Of a stretch of 64,000 bases of DNA, positions 28,901 through 37,652 are shown piece after piece. Both the position numbers and the translations under genes were made by a program. The notes under the pieces are model-generated. The model saw nothing but the letters and a program-made list of their open reading frames with translations. It had not been told where the DNA came from and ran no database searches. Each line of letters opens with the position of its first letter. Position 1 is the stretch's first letter. Source of the DNA: SZUA-320 sp963707875 (GTDB lineage Bacteria > Gemmatimonadota > Gemmatimonadetes > Gemmatimonadales > GWC2-71-9); NCBI GenBank assembly GCA_963707875.1, contig CAVPRU010000001.1, positions 248,001-312,000 of the forward strand. Direction: 5' to 3'.

Positions 28901-29892
28901 AGGCGGTCGTCCATCCCACCCAGATCGATCACTGTGCCGGCACCAACTTCCTCCGCTTGCTGCCAGACGGCGTGGGCCGCAGCGATGTCCTCCACCGCCA
29001 GGCCCAGGGACTTGAAGAGGGTGATCTCCGCGTCACTCTGTCGGCCCGGCATCCGTCCGGTAACCAGGTCTCCCAGCTCCCCGACGATATGTCCGGTGGC
29101 AATCCGCCCCTCCTCGATCGGGATCATCAGATCGCCCGCCTCGGCCAGGGCCGCGGTACGCGAATCGACGAACACCCGGGACCGGACTACGGTGTCGGAG
29201 TCGACCTCGCGACTGTCCGGACGATGGGCGCCGACCGCGTTGAGGTGGGTCCCCGACGAGAGCCACTCGCCCCGGACCACCGGTGTGGCAGCACTGGTGA
29301 CCAGGCAGACCAGGTCAGCCGCCCGAACGGCCGCCTGCGCACTCGGAGCCACCTCCACCGGCACCGACACGATCCCGCGGGCCCAGGCCGCGTACTCCTC
29401 GCACCGCTGCGACGACCGACTCCAGACCCGGATCCGCCGGAGCGGTCGAGCCGCGGCCATCGCCTCCAGATGGGTCCGGGCTTCCACCCCGGTCCCGATC
29501 ATCGCCAGATCACCAGCGTCAGCCCGCGCCAGCAGTCGGGTCGCGAGCCCCGAGACCGCCGCGGTCCGGATCGCAGTGAGCGACGAAGCATCGATCATCG
29601 CCACCAGCGCCTGGGGCCCGGGACCAAAGAGCACCACCACCCCCTGATGTGATTCCCATTCGGTGTCTTCGTATTCCGGCAGGACGGCGAGGGCCTTGAG
29701 CCCGAAGGCGCCGATCCGGGACAGCGCGGCCGGCATCGAGAGGAAGAAACCGTGGTCCCTCACCGGCAGGCCGGTCCGCAGGGGCTGCTCCACCTGACCA
29801 TCGGCCAGCGCACGGAAAGTCCGCTCCATGACCTCGATGCAGGCGGCCACCGACAGCAGGGCCGGCACCTCCGCCCGGGTGATGACCCGCAT
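28897..29892 (-). CDS. ornithine cyclodeaminase / mu-crystallin family protein
   Basis: NAD(P)-binding enzyme of 331 residues. Conserved parts: substrate Arg/Lys region (RTGLPVRDHG, FGLKALAVLPE), MIDASSLTAIRTAAVSGLATRLLA and the dinucleotide fold LAMIGTGVEARTHLEA, ending with the family's GDLMIPIEEGRI and ITLFKSLGLAVEDIA. Members include ornithine cyclodeaminase, alanine dehydrogenase, ketimine reductase and diaminopropionate biosynthesis SbnB, so the exact reaction is open. Its ATG overlaps the preceding gene's TGA (TGATG). Next to a DAP-lyase-like gene it could supply or remove an imino acid intermediate. Confidence 0.9.
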   Translation of the reverse strand: MRVITRAEVPALLSVAACIEVMERTFRALADGQVEQPLRTGLPVRDHGFFLSMPAALSRIGAFGLKALAVLPEYEDTEWESHQGVVVLFGPGPQALVAMIDASSLTAIRTAAVSGLATRLLARADAGDLAMIGTGVEARTHLEAMAAARPLRRIRVWSRSSQRCEEYAAWARGIVSVPVEVAPSAQAAVRAADLVCLVTSAATPVVRGEWLSSGTHLNAVGAHRPDSREVDSDTVVRSRVFVDSRTAALAEAGDLMIPIEEGRIATGHIVGELGDLVTGRMPGRQSDAEITLFKSLGLAVEDIAAAHAVWQQAEEVGAGTVIDLGGMDDRL

Positions 29893-31596
29893 CAGGTCCG
29901 CCCCGCGTCGGGGGACCGTCGGGCCAGAGCTTCCAGTTCAACGCGCAGCCGAGGGAACCGCTGACAGGCGGATACGAACCCCCGTTCCTGCGGGGCGCCC
30001 TTGGCGCGGATGATCTCGACCAGGGTCCGCCGGTGGCTTGCTGGCCAGGCCTTCAGGTCGAGCAGGCAGAGCAGCGGGGCCAGATGGGCGAACGCGTCGC
30101 GTTCCTCCGGTGTCCAGCCAGCCCACGACCCGACCCCCAGCGCCGAGGCGACCTGCGTGGTCAGCTGGCGGATGCGCTGCCGTCGAGGCCGAGCGCCACC
30201 GGCCAGTGAGCGGGTAACCGTCAGACTCAACTCGTGAAGCCATCGTTCCTGGAACAGCCGGTGCGGAGTGCCGGGAAGACCCAGCACCAGATCTCCTTCG
30301 CCCAGGCGGACCAGGCTGGCCCGGTCGGTCCGGTACCGGGGGTGGTTCCGCCGGCGACCCCGTTCGGTCCGGGCCAGGGCCCGGAGCTTCGGGTCGACCG
30401 GCCGAAAGCCCAGCCGGTAGTAGAACCAGAAGGCGCCACTCGCCAGCGCCTCCTCGTTGTCCTCGCCAACCTGAATCGGGTTGAGCAGAAAGAGGGAGAC
30501 ACCGAACAGGGTTCGGAACGCCCGGAGCAGTTGCAGGTAGATCGCTCCGGCCTCGGCACCCCGGAACGCCGTGAAGAGGTGCAGTCCGGTATTGGCCTGG
30601 TGAAAGAGCGGAGTCACCCCCCCGTACCCGATCGGGACGCCGTTGCCAAACAGGACATACCCGTAGTTGGCCTCCAGACTCAGCCGGGCATCACGCCGGG
30701 CTCCCATGATCACCGCCGACACGCCTTCCCCGAGGTCCGCCAGGTAGACTTCGTCGGGGTTGGCCGCCGTGATCGCGTGCACCTCCCTCCCTCGCATCGC
30801 GAGGGCCGCCCGGGAGACTCCGATTGCCGTGGTGGCCGCCTCCGGTGTGAGCAGCACCACGTCCTCCAGCGGCTGACCGATCCACCGGGTCGGCGCCCCC
30901 GAGGTCCGCCGCAGCCCGCTCCCTCGGCTCGCCCTCGGGGCCTGGTTCCACCGCAGCGTCGTCACTGACCCGTGAGCCGCCGTCAGCCGCCACCGAACCG
31001 GGAGTTCCAGGGCATCCAGCTGCTGCGCCCAGAGTCGTCCCGCGGAAACCGCGGAGGGGCGCTGGGCACAGAGCCACGACAGCTCCCCAGCCGGGGGGCC
31101 GGCCGCGAGACGGACCCACTCCCGGGTCGACAGCAGTCCCCCATCGAACGCGTCCTCCTCGGCCCGGGAGAGCCCATGTCGCAGGACCGGGTCCAGCCGG
31201 TCCGGCTCCTCGAAGACTGGGCCAGTCAATCGTGAGCCGGCCGGGGTAGCGCGAGGTCAGCCAGCAGAGCAGATCGGCCGCGAAGACCGCCTCGGTGGTG
31301 GTCCCCGGAAGTCCGCTGCTACCCAGCCGGTCCCGGGCCGCGCGGGGCAGACGCCCCAGCCGGGCAGCACAGGAGGGGAGACTCTGCTCGACGGCGGCAG
31401 CGACGGCGGCGTCATCGGGAAAGGCCCGGAGAAAGAGCAGGTCCTCGTGCCAGGCTACCAGCGACTTGGCATGGCGAGGAGGACGGGCGAGCAGCCGGGT
31501 CAGCAGCTCCCGCTTTCGATCCCGTGATTCCCGGTCGTAGCGGTGCCGCAGAAGGTGGAGCGTCTGGAGCGCACGAGCGGGTGACAGGGTTGCCAT
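29892..31596 (-). CDS. hypothetical protein with GNAT-like C-terminal region, frameshifted
   Basis: First gene of the kynurenine operon. Two frames join near 31,215 (TRYPGRLTIDWP continues as VFEEPDRLDPVLRHGL), giving about 567 residues. I do not recognise the family as a whole. The section read as VPIGYGGVTPLFHQANTGLH, then AIYLQLLRAFRTLFGVSLF and FWFYYRLGFRPVDP looks like the last strands and helices of a GNAT acetyltransferase (inference from pattern only). The remainder is Arg-rich and helical, with no signal peptide. Tight coupling to the cyclodeaminase gene suggests a shared substrate class. Confidence 0.65.
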
Positions 31597-31654
31597 GGGT
31601 GTATTATCGTGACGGGTGATTCCTCTTCACAACCTCCAGGTCGAGGCCTCCCAT

Positions 31655-33166
31655 ATGCGTCGCTCCCTTCCGCTGCTCCTTGTCCTGTTTGCGAGCCCGT
31701 CCACGGCCTTCGGCCAGGCCCGGTCGACCGATTCGGTCCGCCCGGCCCCGCCGGCCACGCTGGCGGGGGAAGAGCAGCCGATCGTCACCCGGCACGAGAT
31801 CCGGGTGGCCGGCAAGGTGCTGCGGTACACCGCCACCACCGGGACGATGCCCCTCAAGGACCAGGCGGGAAAGATCGAGGCGCGGGTCTTCTTCATCGCG
31901 TACACCCTGGATGGCACGGAGCGGGCCACTCGGCCGCTGACCGTCTCCTTCAACGGCGGCCCCGGCTCGTCCTCGGTCTGGCTCCACCTGGGCGCTCTGG
32001 GACCGCGGCGAGTCAAGATGGAGGATGAAGGCTGGCTCCCGGCGGCCCCCTATTCATTGGTGGACAACGACCAGACCTGGCTCGAATTCACCGACCTGGT
32101 CTTCATTGACCCGGTGGGGACCGGGTTCAGCCGGGCCGCCTCGGCCGAATTGGGCCGGAAGTTCTGGGGGCTTCAGGGCGACATCCAGTCGGTCGGCGAC
32201 TTCATCCGGCTCTACCTGACACAGCACGGCCGCTGGACCTCGCCGCTCTTCGTGGTGGGTGAGAGCTACGGCACCACCCGCGCAGCCGGCCTGGCCAACC
32301 ATCTGGTGGATCGAGGGATTGCGCTGAATGGCGTCCTGCTGGTCTCCGCGATCCTCAACTTCCAGACGGCCCGATTCGGGACCGGCAACGATCTGCCCTA
32401 TGTCCTGTTCCTCCCGACCTACACCGCCACCGCCTGGTATCACCAGAAACTGCCGGCCGATCTCCAGGGCGACCTGACCACCACCCTGGCCGCGGCACGG
32501 ACCTGGGCCGAGGGCAGCTATCTGACCGCGCTGGCCAAGGGGGATCGGCTCACCGGAGCGGAACGGGCGGAAACGGTTCGCCAATTGTCCCGCTTTACCG
32601 GCCTCGCGCCAGCCTATCTGGAGCAGCACGACCTGCGGGTGGATCTGTCCCACTTCGACAAGGAACTGCTCCGGGCGGAAAACCGGACCGTGGGCCGACT
32701 GGATGGCCGGTTCAAGGGGATCGACGCGGTGCAGGGATCGGAACGGAACGACTTCGACCCGAGCATGGCCGCGATCCGCCCCCCCTACACCGCGATGTTC
32801 AACGACTATGTCCGCCAGACCCTCGGCTATCAGAGCGATCTGGAGTACTACATCCTGGGGGGCGGGATCGGACGGTGGGATTTTGGTTCGGACAACGCGT
32901 TCGTCGATGTCGGAGAGAGCCTGCGCAGCGCCTGGGCCAAGAACCCCCACATGCGGACCTTCATCGCCTTCGGGTACTACGACGGCGCGACCCCCTTCTT
33001 CGCCGCTGAATACTCGCTGTCACACATGCGGCTCGATCCGATGCTCCGACCCCTGGTCACGACCGGGTACTACCAGGCCGGTCACATGATGTACATCCAT
33101 CTCCCCTCGCTGGCCCGGTTCACCGGCGACGCCAGGCGGTTCGTCCAGGAGGCCACCAGGCGCTAG
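31655..33166 (+). CDS. exported serine carboxypeptidase (peptidase S10)
   Basis: Secreted 503-residue carboxypeptidase. The start at 31655 gives a clean signal peptide ending STAFGQA; an in-frame GTG at 31616 would only prefix it. S10 landmarks: oxyanion segment TVSFNGGPGSSSVWLHLGAL, nucleophile Ser in VVGESYGTTRAAGL, acid in FGYYDGATPF and catalytic His in YQAGHMMYIH. S10 enzymes work at acidic pH outside the cell. Neighbouring small genes on the same strand follow at short distance. Confidence 0.93.
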   Translation: MRRSLPLLLVLFASPSTAFGQARSTDSVRPAPPATLAGEEQPIVTRHEIRVAGKVLRYTATTGTMPLKDQAGKIEARVFFIAYTLDGTERATRPLTVSFNGGPGSSSVWLHLGALGPRRVKMEDEGWLPAAPYSLVDNDQTWLEFTDLVFIDPVGTGFSRAASAELGRKFWGLQGDIQSVGDFIRLYLTQHGRWTSPLFVVGESYGTTRAAGLANHLVDRGIALNGVLLVSAILNFQTARFGTGNDLPYVLFLPTYTATAWYHQKLPADLQGDLTTTLAAARTWAEGSYLTALAKGDRLTGAERAETVRQLSRFTGLAPAYLEQHDLRVDLSHFDKELLRAENRTVGRLDGRFKGIDAVQGSERNDFDPSMAAIRPPYTAMFNDYVRQTLGYQSDLEYYILGGGIGRWDFGSDNAFVDVGESLRSAWAKNPHMRTFIAFGYYDGATPFFAAEYSLSHMRLDPMLRPLVTTGYYQAGHMMYIHLPSLARFTGDARRFVQEATRR

Positions 33167-33173
33167 TTCCGGC

Positions 33174-33578
33174 ATGGATCTTCACTGGGTGCCAGCGTCC
33201 CTCTGGGGGTGGCTTGCCGATCTGGCCCTGCTGGGTCACCTGGGGTTCCTGCTCTTTGTGGTCTTCGGCGCCCTGCTGGTGGGCCGGCGCCCCTGGGTCC
33301 GGTGGGTACACCTGCCGGCGTTCGCATGGGGAGCGCTGATCGAACTGGCCGGCTGGATCTGCCCGCTGACCCCCCTCGAGGTAGCCTGGCGCCTCCGCGC
33401 TGGCCAGGCCGGGTACCAGGGCGGTTTCATCGATCACTACCTGACCGCCGTCCTCTATCCCGATGGGCTGACCCGCCCGGTCCAGGTCGGGCTGGGGATC
33501 GCCGTCCTGGTCTGGAACGGGTTCCTCTACTGGCGAATGCTGGGCCCGGGCCGGAGATTGTCTCGCGGGGCTCCCTGA
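33174..33578 (+). CDS. DUF2784 membrane protein
   Basis: A 134-residue integral membrane protein with four hydrophobic helices and the DUF2784 pattern (LHLGFLLFVVFGALLV-like first loop, WVHLPAFAWGALIELAGWICPLTPLE, GGFIDHYL near the third helix). The family is widespread and uncharacterised. It begins 7 bases after the S10 peptidase stop, so co-transcription is likely. Confidence 0.88.
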   Translation: MDLHWVPASLWGWLADLALLGHLGFLLFVVFGALLVGRRPWVRWVHLPAFAWGALIELAGWICPLTPLEVAWRLRAGQAGYQGGFIDHYLTAVLYPDGLTRPVQVGLGIAVLVWNGFLYWRMLGPGRRLSRGAP

Positions 33579-33604
33579 CGGCGCCCCGGGGAACGGGGGG
33601 AATA

Positions 33605-34279
33605 ATGAAGCGACCAACAAGCTCACTCCGGTGGATCACGATCGGGGTGATCATCGGCGCCATCGGCTGCCGCGGGAACCGGATCGATGCTCCATATCCC
33701 CAGGTGCACCGGAGTCGCCATGGCCTGGTCATCGAGCGACAGGTCGGTCGGGTACCGCTGAGCGAGTGCCCGATCAGTTCACTGCCGGCCGGAGTGCGCC
33801 GGGAACTGACGCCCATTCAGGTCCAGGCCAGAGTCACTCTGCAGATCTCTCCGACATACGAGTTCGTCCAACCCCTCGCGCTCTACCACGCCCGATGGCT
33901 CGACGGGCACCACAGCTGGGCCTGGGAATGGCGCAAGGGCCTTGGCCTCAGAGCGCTTGGCTCCTGGTACGACACCCGGCAGGAGGGTGGGAAGATGGCG
34001 GAGTACCTGTTCCAGTTGACCGACGGCGGCGGGTATATCCCGTTTGCCCCTGGCGACAGTTGGCGGGTGGGTGCGATGCGGGAGTGCGGAACCTGGGCCG
34101 AGGCCCGGCCGATCCGGGTGTGGCTCTTTACCCTGACCGGGCCCGAGGGGGCCCAGTACCACGGCGTCAGTGCCTACTGGCGCGGTCTGAACCAGAACGC
34201 GTGGGTCTCGTTCCTCGGCCTCGGGTCCTCGGTCACGGCCCAGGCCGAGTTCCTGACGATGCTCAGGACCTCGCGCTAG
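33605..34279 (+). CDS. putative lipoprotein, unknown function
   Basis: A 224-residue exported protein with a signal sequence ending in the lipobox IGAIGC. ATG at 33605 follows a GGGGGGAA site. The mature part is rich in Trp, Tyr and Arg with beta-strand-like spacing; it resembles no family I can name. It is 26 bases after the DUF2784 gene and ends tail to tail with the Rrf2 gene (4-base overlap). Probably a periplasmic or outer-membrane-anchored protein. Confidence 0.7.
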   Translation: MKRPTSSLRWITIGVIIGAIGCRGNRIDAPYPQVHRSRHGLVIERQVGRVPLSECPISSLPAGVRRELTPIQVQARVTLQISPTYEFVQPLALYHARWLDGHHSWAWEWRKGLGLRALGSWYDTRQEGGKMAEYLFQLTDGGGYIPFAPGDSWRVGAMRECGTWAEARPIRVWLFTLTGPEGAQYHGVSAYWRGLNQNAWVSFLGLGSSVTAQAEFLTMLRTSR

Positions 34280-34683
34280 CGGCGCTTGCCACCCTCCCGA
34301 AGGTCAGCCACCGTCGTTTCGTTGAAGAATTCCTTGAGGCTGCCGGAGATCGACTTCCAGCGCCAATGGGCGGCACAAGGGGCGGAGTCCCGACACTCGG
34401 TCCGACCCAGCAGACAGGGCCCGCTGTCCAGCGTCCCGAACGGTTCCAGAATGGCGGCCAGGGTCAACCTGCCGGCTGGCACCGCCAACTGGAATCCTCC
34501 CCGCGGTCCCCTGGTGGATTGCAGAATCCCGGCGCGGGCCAGCTGGTGCAGCGTCTTGGAGAGGTAGTTCCTCGGAATATCCAGCTCCTCCGCCAGCGTC
34601 GCCACCCGCACCAGGCCGGGCTTGGACGCGATGTGAAGTACCGCCCGGAGGGCGTACTCGGCGGTCTGGGGCAGGCCTACCAT
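34276..34683 (-). CDS. Rrf2-family transcriptional regulator with Fe-S-type cysteines
   Basis: A 135-residue winged-helix regulator: PQTAEYALRAVLHIA at the N-terminus, recognition helix region IPRNYLSKTLHQLARAGIL, wing STRGPRGGFQLA. It carries three cysteines in a C-x6-C-x5-C arrangement followed by His three residues later, close to the 2Fe-2S site of IscR and the NO-sensing cluster of NsrR. It ends an operon with a cytochrome b/Fe-S fusion and is divergent from a CuA oxidase-like cluster. I infer an NO- or redox-responsive regulator of both, with the palindrome at 36822-36837 as a candidate site. Confidence 0.9.
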   Translation of the reverse strand: MVGLPQTAEYALRAVLHIASKPGLVRVATLAEELDIPRNYLSKTLHQLARAGILQSTRGPRGGFQLAVPAGRLTLAAILEPFGTLDSGPCLLGRTECRDSAPCAAHWRWKSISGSLKEFFNETTVADLREGGKRR

Positions 34684-35243
34684 GGCGGATCCTGTGCCGA
34701 GGTCCGCAGCACGAGACGCTGCGCATCCGGGTTGTAGGTCACCAGCAGGACACCCCGAACCGGAATGGTCAGGGTGGTATCGAGTGCCAGGGCACGCGGC
34801 ACCGGGCGGCGACGATCGGTGGTGTCGAGCGGCGCCAGCTGACCCTGGTCATCGGCCCGGACAAAGTGAACGCCTATTCGGCGGACGCCGGGTGCGGTTT
34901 CAACCTCCCGGAAGTAATAGAGCGCCCGGTCGTGCCGGAGCCCGGCCCCATGGACCGGGTCGTCCAGCACGGTGGAACCGTCCAGATCGAGGGTGACCCG
35001 ATAGGGTGCCGTCGTCCCCTCGCAGATTTTCGCCCGCCGCATGTGGACGGCCAGCTCGGCCTGTTCCTCGGCGCTGGGCACCCGGCAGGTTTCGATCCGC
35101 TCGGGCCGGGCGCTCCAGGCCAGCCGGATCACCCCGCGCTGATCCCGGTCGCGCACCGCCGGAAACCGGGACTGGAGCGCCACTCCCGCCGTCAGCAACA
35201 GCGCGATCCCCCAGCCAAGCATCACCCGGATGCCCCCGCTCAC
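34677..35243 (-). CDS. hypothetical exported protein of the cytochrome b/Fe-S operon
   Basis: A 188-residue protein with an N-terminal membrane anchor or signal (VMLGWGIALLLTAGVALQ) and a periplasmic domain containing two cysteines (ETCRVPSAEE, RRAKICEGTT) in a heme- or metal-protein-like spacing, but no CxxCH. Start overlaps the stop of the cytochrome b fusion gene (ATGA), and its end overlaps the Rrf2 start by 7 bases. Family unknown to me. Tight coupling suggests an accessory or assembly protein for the b/Fe-S complex. Confidence 0.75.
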   Translation of the reverse strand: MSGGIRVMLGWGIALLLTAGVALQSRFPAVRDRDQRGVIRLAWSARPERIETCRVPSAEEQAELAVHMRRAKICEGTTAPYRVTLDLDGSTVLDDPVHGAGLRHDRALYYFREVETAPGVRRIGVHFVRADDQGQLAPLDTTDRRRPVPRALALDTTLTIPVRGVLLVTYNPDAQRLVLRTSAQDPPW

Positions 35244-36798
35244 TTGCCCTCCACCGAGGCAAGAGCGGGATCACACACCGCCTCAAGCTCCAGATCGGGC
35301 TCCGCTTCGGGCGGCACCAGCGCGCTCACCGCGGCCTGGAACCTGGTGAACTCGGCCACCGCCCGCTCCGTCTCGCGAGCGCCCGCCGATGTCATCTGCA
35401 CCCGGCGACGGTCCACCCGGTCTTGCAGCTCCGCTTCGCGGCCATGATAAATCCGGGCCTCGAGCCACCGCGGTCCCTCCCGGTTCCAGCAGTCCCTGGG
35501 CGGACACCCCAGCACCAGCACGCCCCCCGCCCCACCCCGGACCAGAAACTCGATGACGGAAGTGTGGAGGTTCCCCACGCAATCGATCGGATAGACCCGT
35601 GCCCCGACCGCTGACAGCGCGTCGGCACCCGACCCGCCCGCCCCGCCCCGGGCGCAGCCGATCACCACGACGTCCCGACCGGTCACCGGACTCGTCACCA
35701 GATAGCGGCGAAGCTGTTCCAGCTGATCCCGGCCGGTCCGGCCCGGCGGGCCCACGCCCATCGGGGCACACGATCCCGCGCAGAGACCACAGCTGACACA
35801 GAGGGTCGGATCCACCCGGGCCACCAGTTCCGCCCGGCCATCGGTCCGGGGCAGCATGGTGATCGCCTCCCAGGGACAGTCCTGGGCGCAATGGGTGCAA
35901 CCGGTGCAGATCGCTTCATCCACCGTCGACGGCGCCGGCCGGTTCTCCTCACGGGGCCGGGTCAGCCAGGGCACCAGCCCCAGCAGCGCCAGGGGAACGA
36001 GCCCAAGGCCCAGAATGCCCCAGGCCGGGAGTTCCCCGGGGATGAGCAGCCACGGGGCGTAGAGAATGTCAATCGGGATCGTGACCGCGCGGCGGAGCGG
36101 GTCGGCCTCCGGCGCCATGGTCATCGGCCAGACCACGGCTGCCGCGGTCATCAACCCGACGATGGTCCACATCAGCCGCCGGGGCGGCAACAGCGCTGGC
36201 CGGGCGATCCGGGAAACGTGGAGCCAGAGCCCCAGGCCGATTCCCAGCGGGAGCGCCACGTGGAGAAACAGGTTGATGAAGAAGAACGCCGGCAGGACGG
36301 GGGTCTCGCCGGTGAAGATCCGGCCCACCGGTTCGGACAGCACCGGAAGCATGTCCAACACCCGGGCCCCGTCGCGGGCCAGCGCTTCGCCGAAGACATC
36401 CCAGACCATGACGTAGCCGGTCCAGCCGCAAATCAGCAGAACGCCGAGCATCAGGATGCCGGAAAGCCAGGCAAGGGTGCGGGGACCCCAGGAGCGGCGC
36501 TGGGCAAACATCCGATACAGGTGGACGACCACCGCCAGCAGGGCCACGTCGGTCGCGACCCGGTGCAGCCCCCGGATCCAGTTGCCCAGCCACGGGATCG
36601 TCGGTGATCGCGGGCCACCGATGCCCAGGGCGCCCCGACCCGATAGAAAAGGAGGAGCCATAGGCCCGTGACGAGCAGCACCAGGCAGCACGCCACCGCG
36701 ATGGTGCCTGTCTGATAGAGCGGGTTGCCGCGCCATCCCGCGAGGCGGTCGGCGAGGGCATCCGCCCGGCGGAGCAGTCGAAGTGACGGGGCTTGCAT
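35240..36798 (-). CDS. cytochrome b / 2x[4Fe-4S] ferredoxin / MvhD-like fusion, frameshifted near its start
   Basis: Membrane redox protein of about 518 residues. The N-terminal part (MQAPSLRLLRRADALADRL, TM1) joins the main frame near 36,630. The cytochrome b half has two bis-His pairs for two hemes: LHRVATDVALL with VVVHLYRMF, and LFLHVALPLG with LWLHVSRIA. A cytoplasmic ferredoxin domain follows with CTGCTHCAQDCPW and CVSCGLCAGSCAP (two cubane sites). Last comes an MvhD/FlpD-like domain (VVVIGCARGG, YPIDCVGNLH, VLVLGCPPRDCWNREG) as found in heterodisulfide reductase/hydrogenase partners. This architecture suggests electron transfer between a soluble Fe-S donor and membrane hemes. It diverges from the CuA oxidase-like genes. 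Confidence 0.87.
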
Positions 36799-36876
36799 TT
36801 CCGTTATTTTATCATATCATCATGTTAAATACAACATATCCCGTCGTGAATCCGTTCCCTCACCCGGAGTGATCAC
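36799..36876. promoter_or_regulatory. AT-rich divergent promoter region with palindrome
   Basis: The first 42 bases between the cytochrome b fusion and the oxidase-like cluster are strikingly AT-rich for this genome (36,799-36,840). They contain ATGTT-AAATAC-AACAT at 36822-36837, a perfect 5-bp inverted repeat with a 6-base centre, similar in shape to NsrR/Rrf2 operators. TA-rich hexamers on both strands could be -10 elements. The GTG start of the small membrane protein has GGAG at 36866-36869. Confidence 0.6.
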
Positions 36877-37047
36877 GTGCCCGCGCCTCCTCCCCCACCC
36901 GATGCGTCGAATCAGGTTCCCGCCGGTCAGCGTCTCTTCGACAACATCTTCCTCTGGCTGGTTGCGGGCATTGTCATCATGCTCGTGATCTATACCGGCT
37001 GGGGGTTGTACGAAGTGACCAGCCTCCCACCTGCCACCCTGCCCTGA
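36877..37047 (+). CDS. 56-residue single-TM small subunit of the oxidase-like complex
   Basis: A short gene starting at GTG 36877 with a well-placed GGAG and ending 7 bases before subunit II. The 56-residue product has a proline-rich N-terminus, one hydrophobic helix (LWLVAGIVIMLVIYTGWGLY) and a short tail. It is comparable in place and type to the single-helix subunit IIa of Thermus ba3 oxidase, although it is longer and I see no sequence identity to rely on. Likely a structural helix that packs on subunits I and II. Confidence 0.8.
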   Translation: MPAPPPPPDASNQVPAGQRLFDNIFLWLVAGIVIMLVIYTGWGLYEVTSLPPATLP

Positions 37048-37054
37048 GGCCGTC

Positions 37055-37652
37055 ATGCATACCGAAACCCATACCGGGCTCGACAGCCCACGGGGCATCT
37101 GGTGGAAGCCGGCGCACCGGAGCGAGAAGATGTGGGTCGCCATCGCCTTCGGCTGGTGCATGGTGCTCTTCGCCATGATGCCGCTCTGGCATTTCAAGGG
37201 CGGCCAGAACCCTTCCGGCATCCGCCGCAAGGTGGCCCCCGCGCGCCTTCTACGCCCGGACCCAGGAGTTCATCCGGCAGTACCAGGTCGGCGAGGACAA
37301 CGGCTTCCCGGTGGTGGCCCCGCCCCCCGGGGCGGACATCTACCTGACCGCGATGGCCTTCCAGTGGACCCCGGTCCTCAAGCTCCAGATCGGCAAGGAG
37401 TACACCCTGCATCTCTCCTCGCTCGACGTCAATCACGGATTCAGCCTGTTGCCGGTCAACGTGAACTTCCAGGTGGTGCCCGGCTACGACTACGGCCTCC
37501 GGGTCACCCCCAACGCGGCGGGTGACTTCCGGATCATCTGCAACGAGTTCTGCGGGATCGGCCACCATACCATGGTGGGCAGGGTGATCGTGGTGGATTC
37601 CACCGGGGCCGAAGTGGCCCAGAATGGAGGCGCCCGTGTCGGCAGCCACTGA
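37055..37652 (+). CDS. coxB: CuA-containing heme-copper oxidase subunit II, frameshifted
   Basis: Short ba3-type subunit II of about 199 residues. One TM helix (MWVAIAFGWCMVLFAMMPLW) anchors it; after a shift near 37,235 the cupredoxin domain continues (PPPGADIYLTAMAFQWTP). The CuA ligands are complete: His in LDVNHGFSLLP and the loop CNEFCGIGHHTM (two Cys, His, Met, bridging Glu carbonyl). It therefore accepts electrons from a soluble cytochrome c or cupredoxin. Retention of CuA together with an altered subunit I is what makes the cluster notable. Confidence 0.9.
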
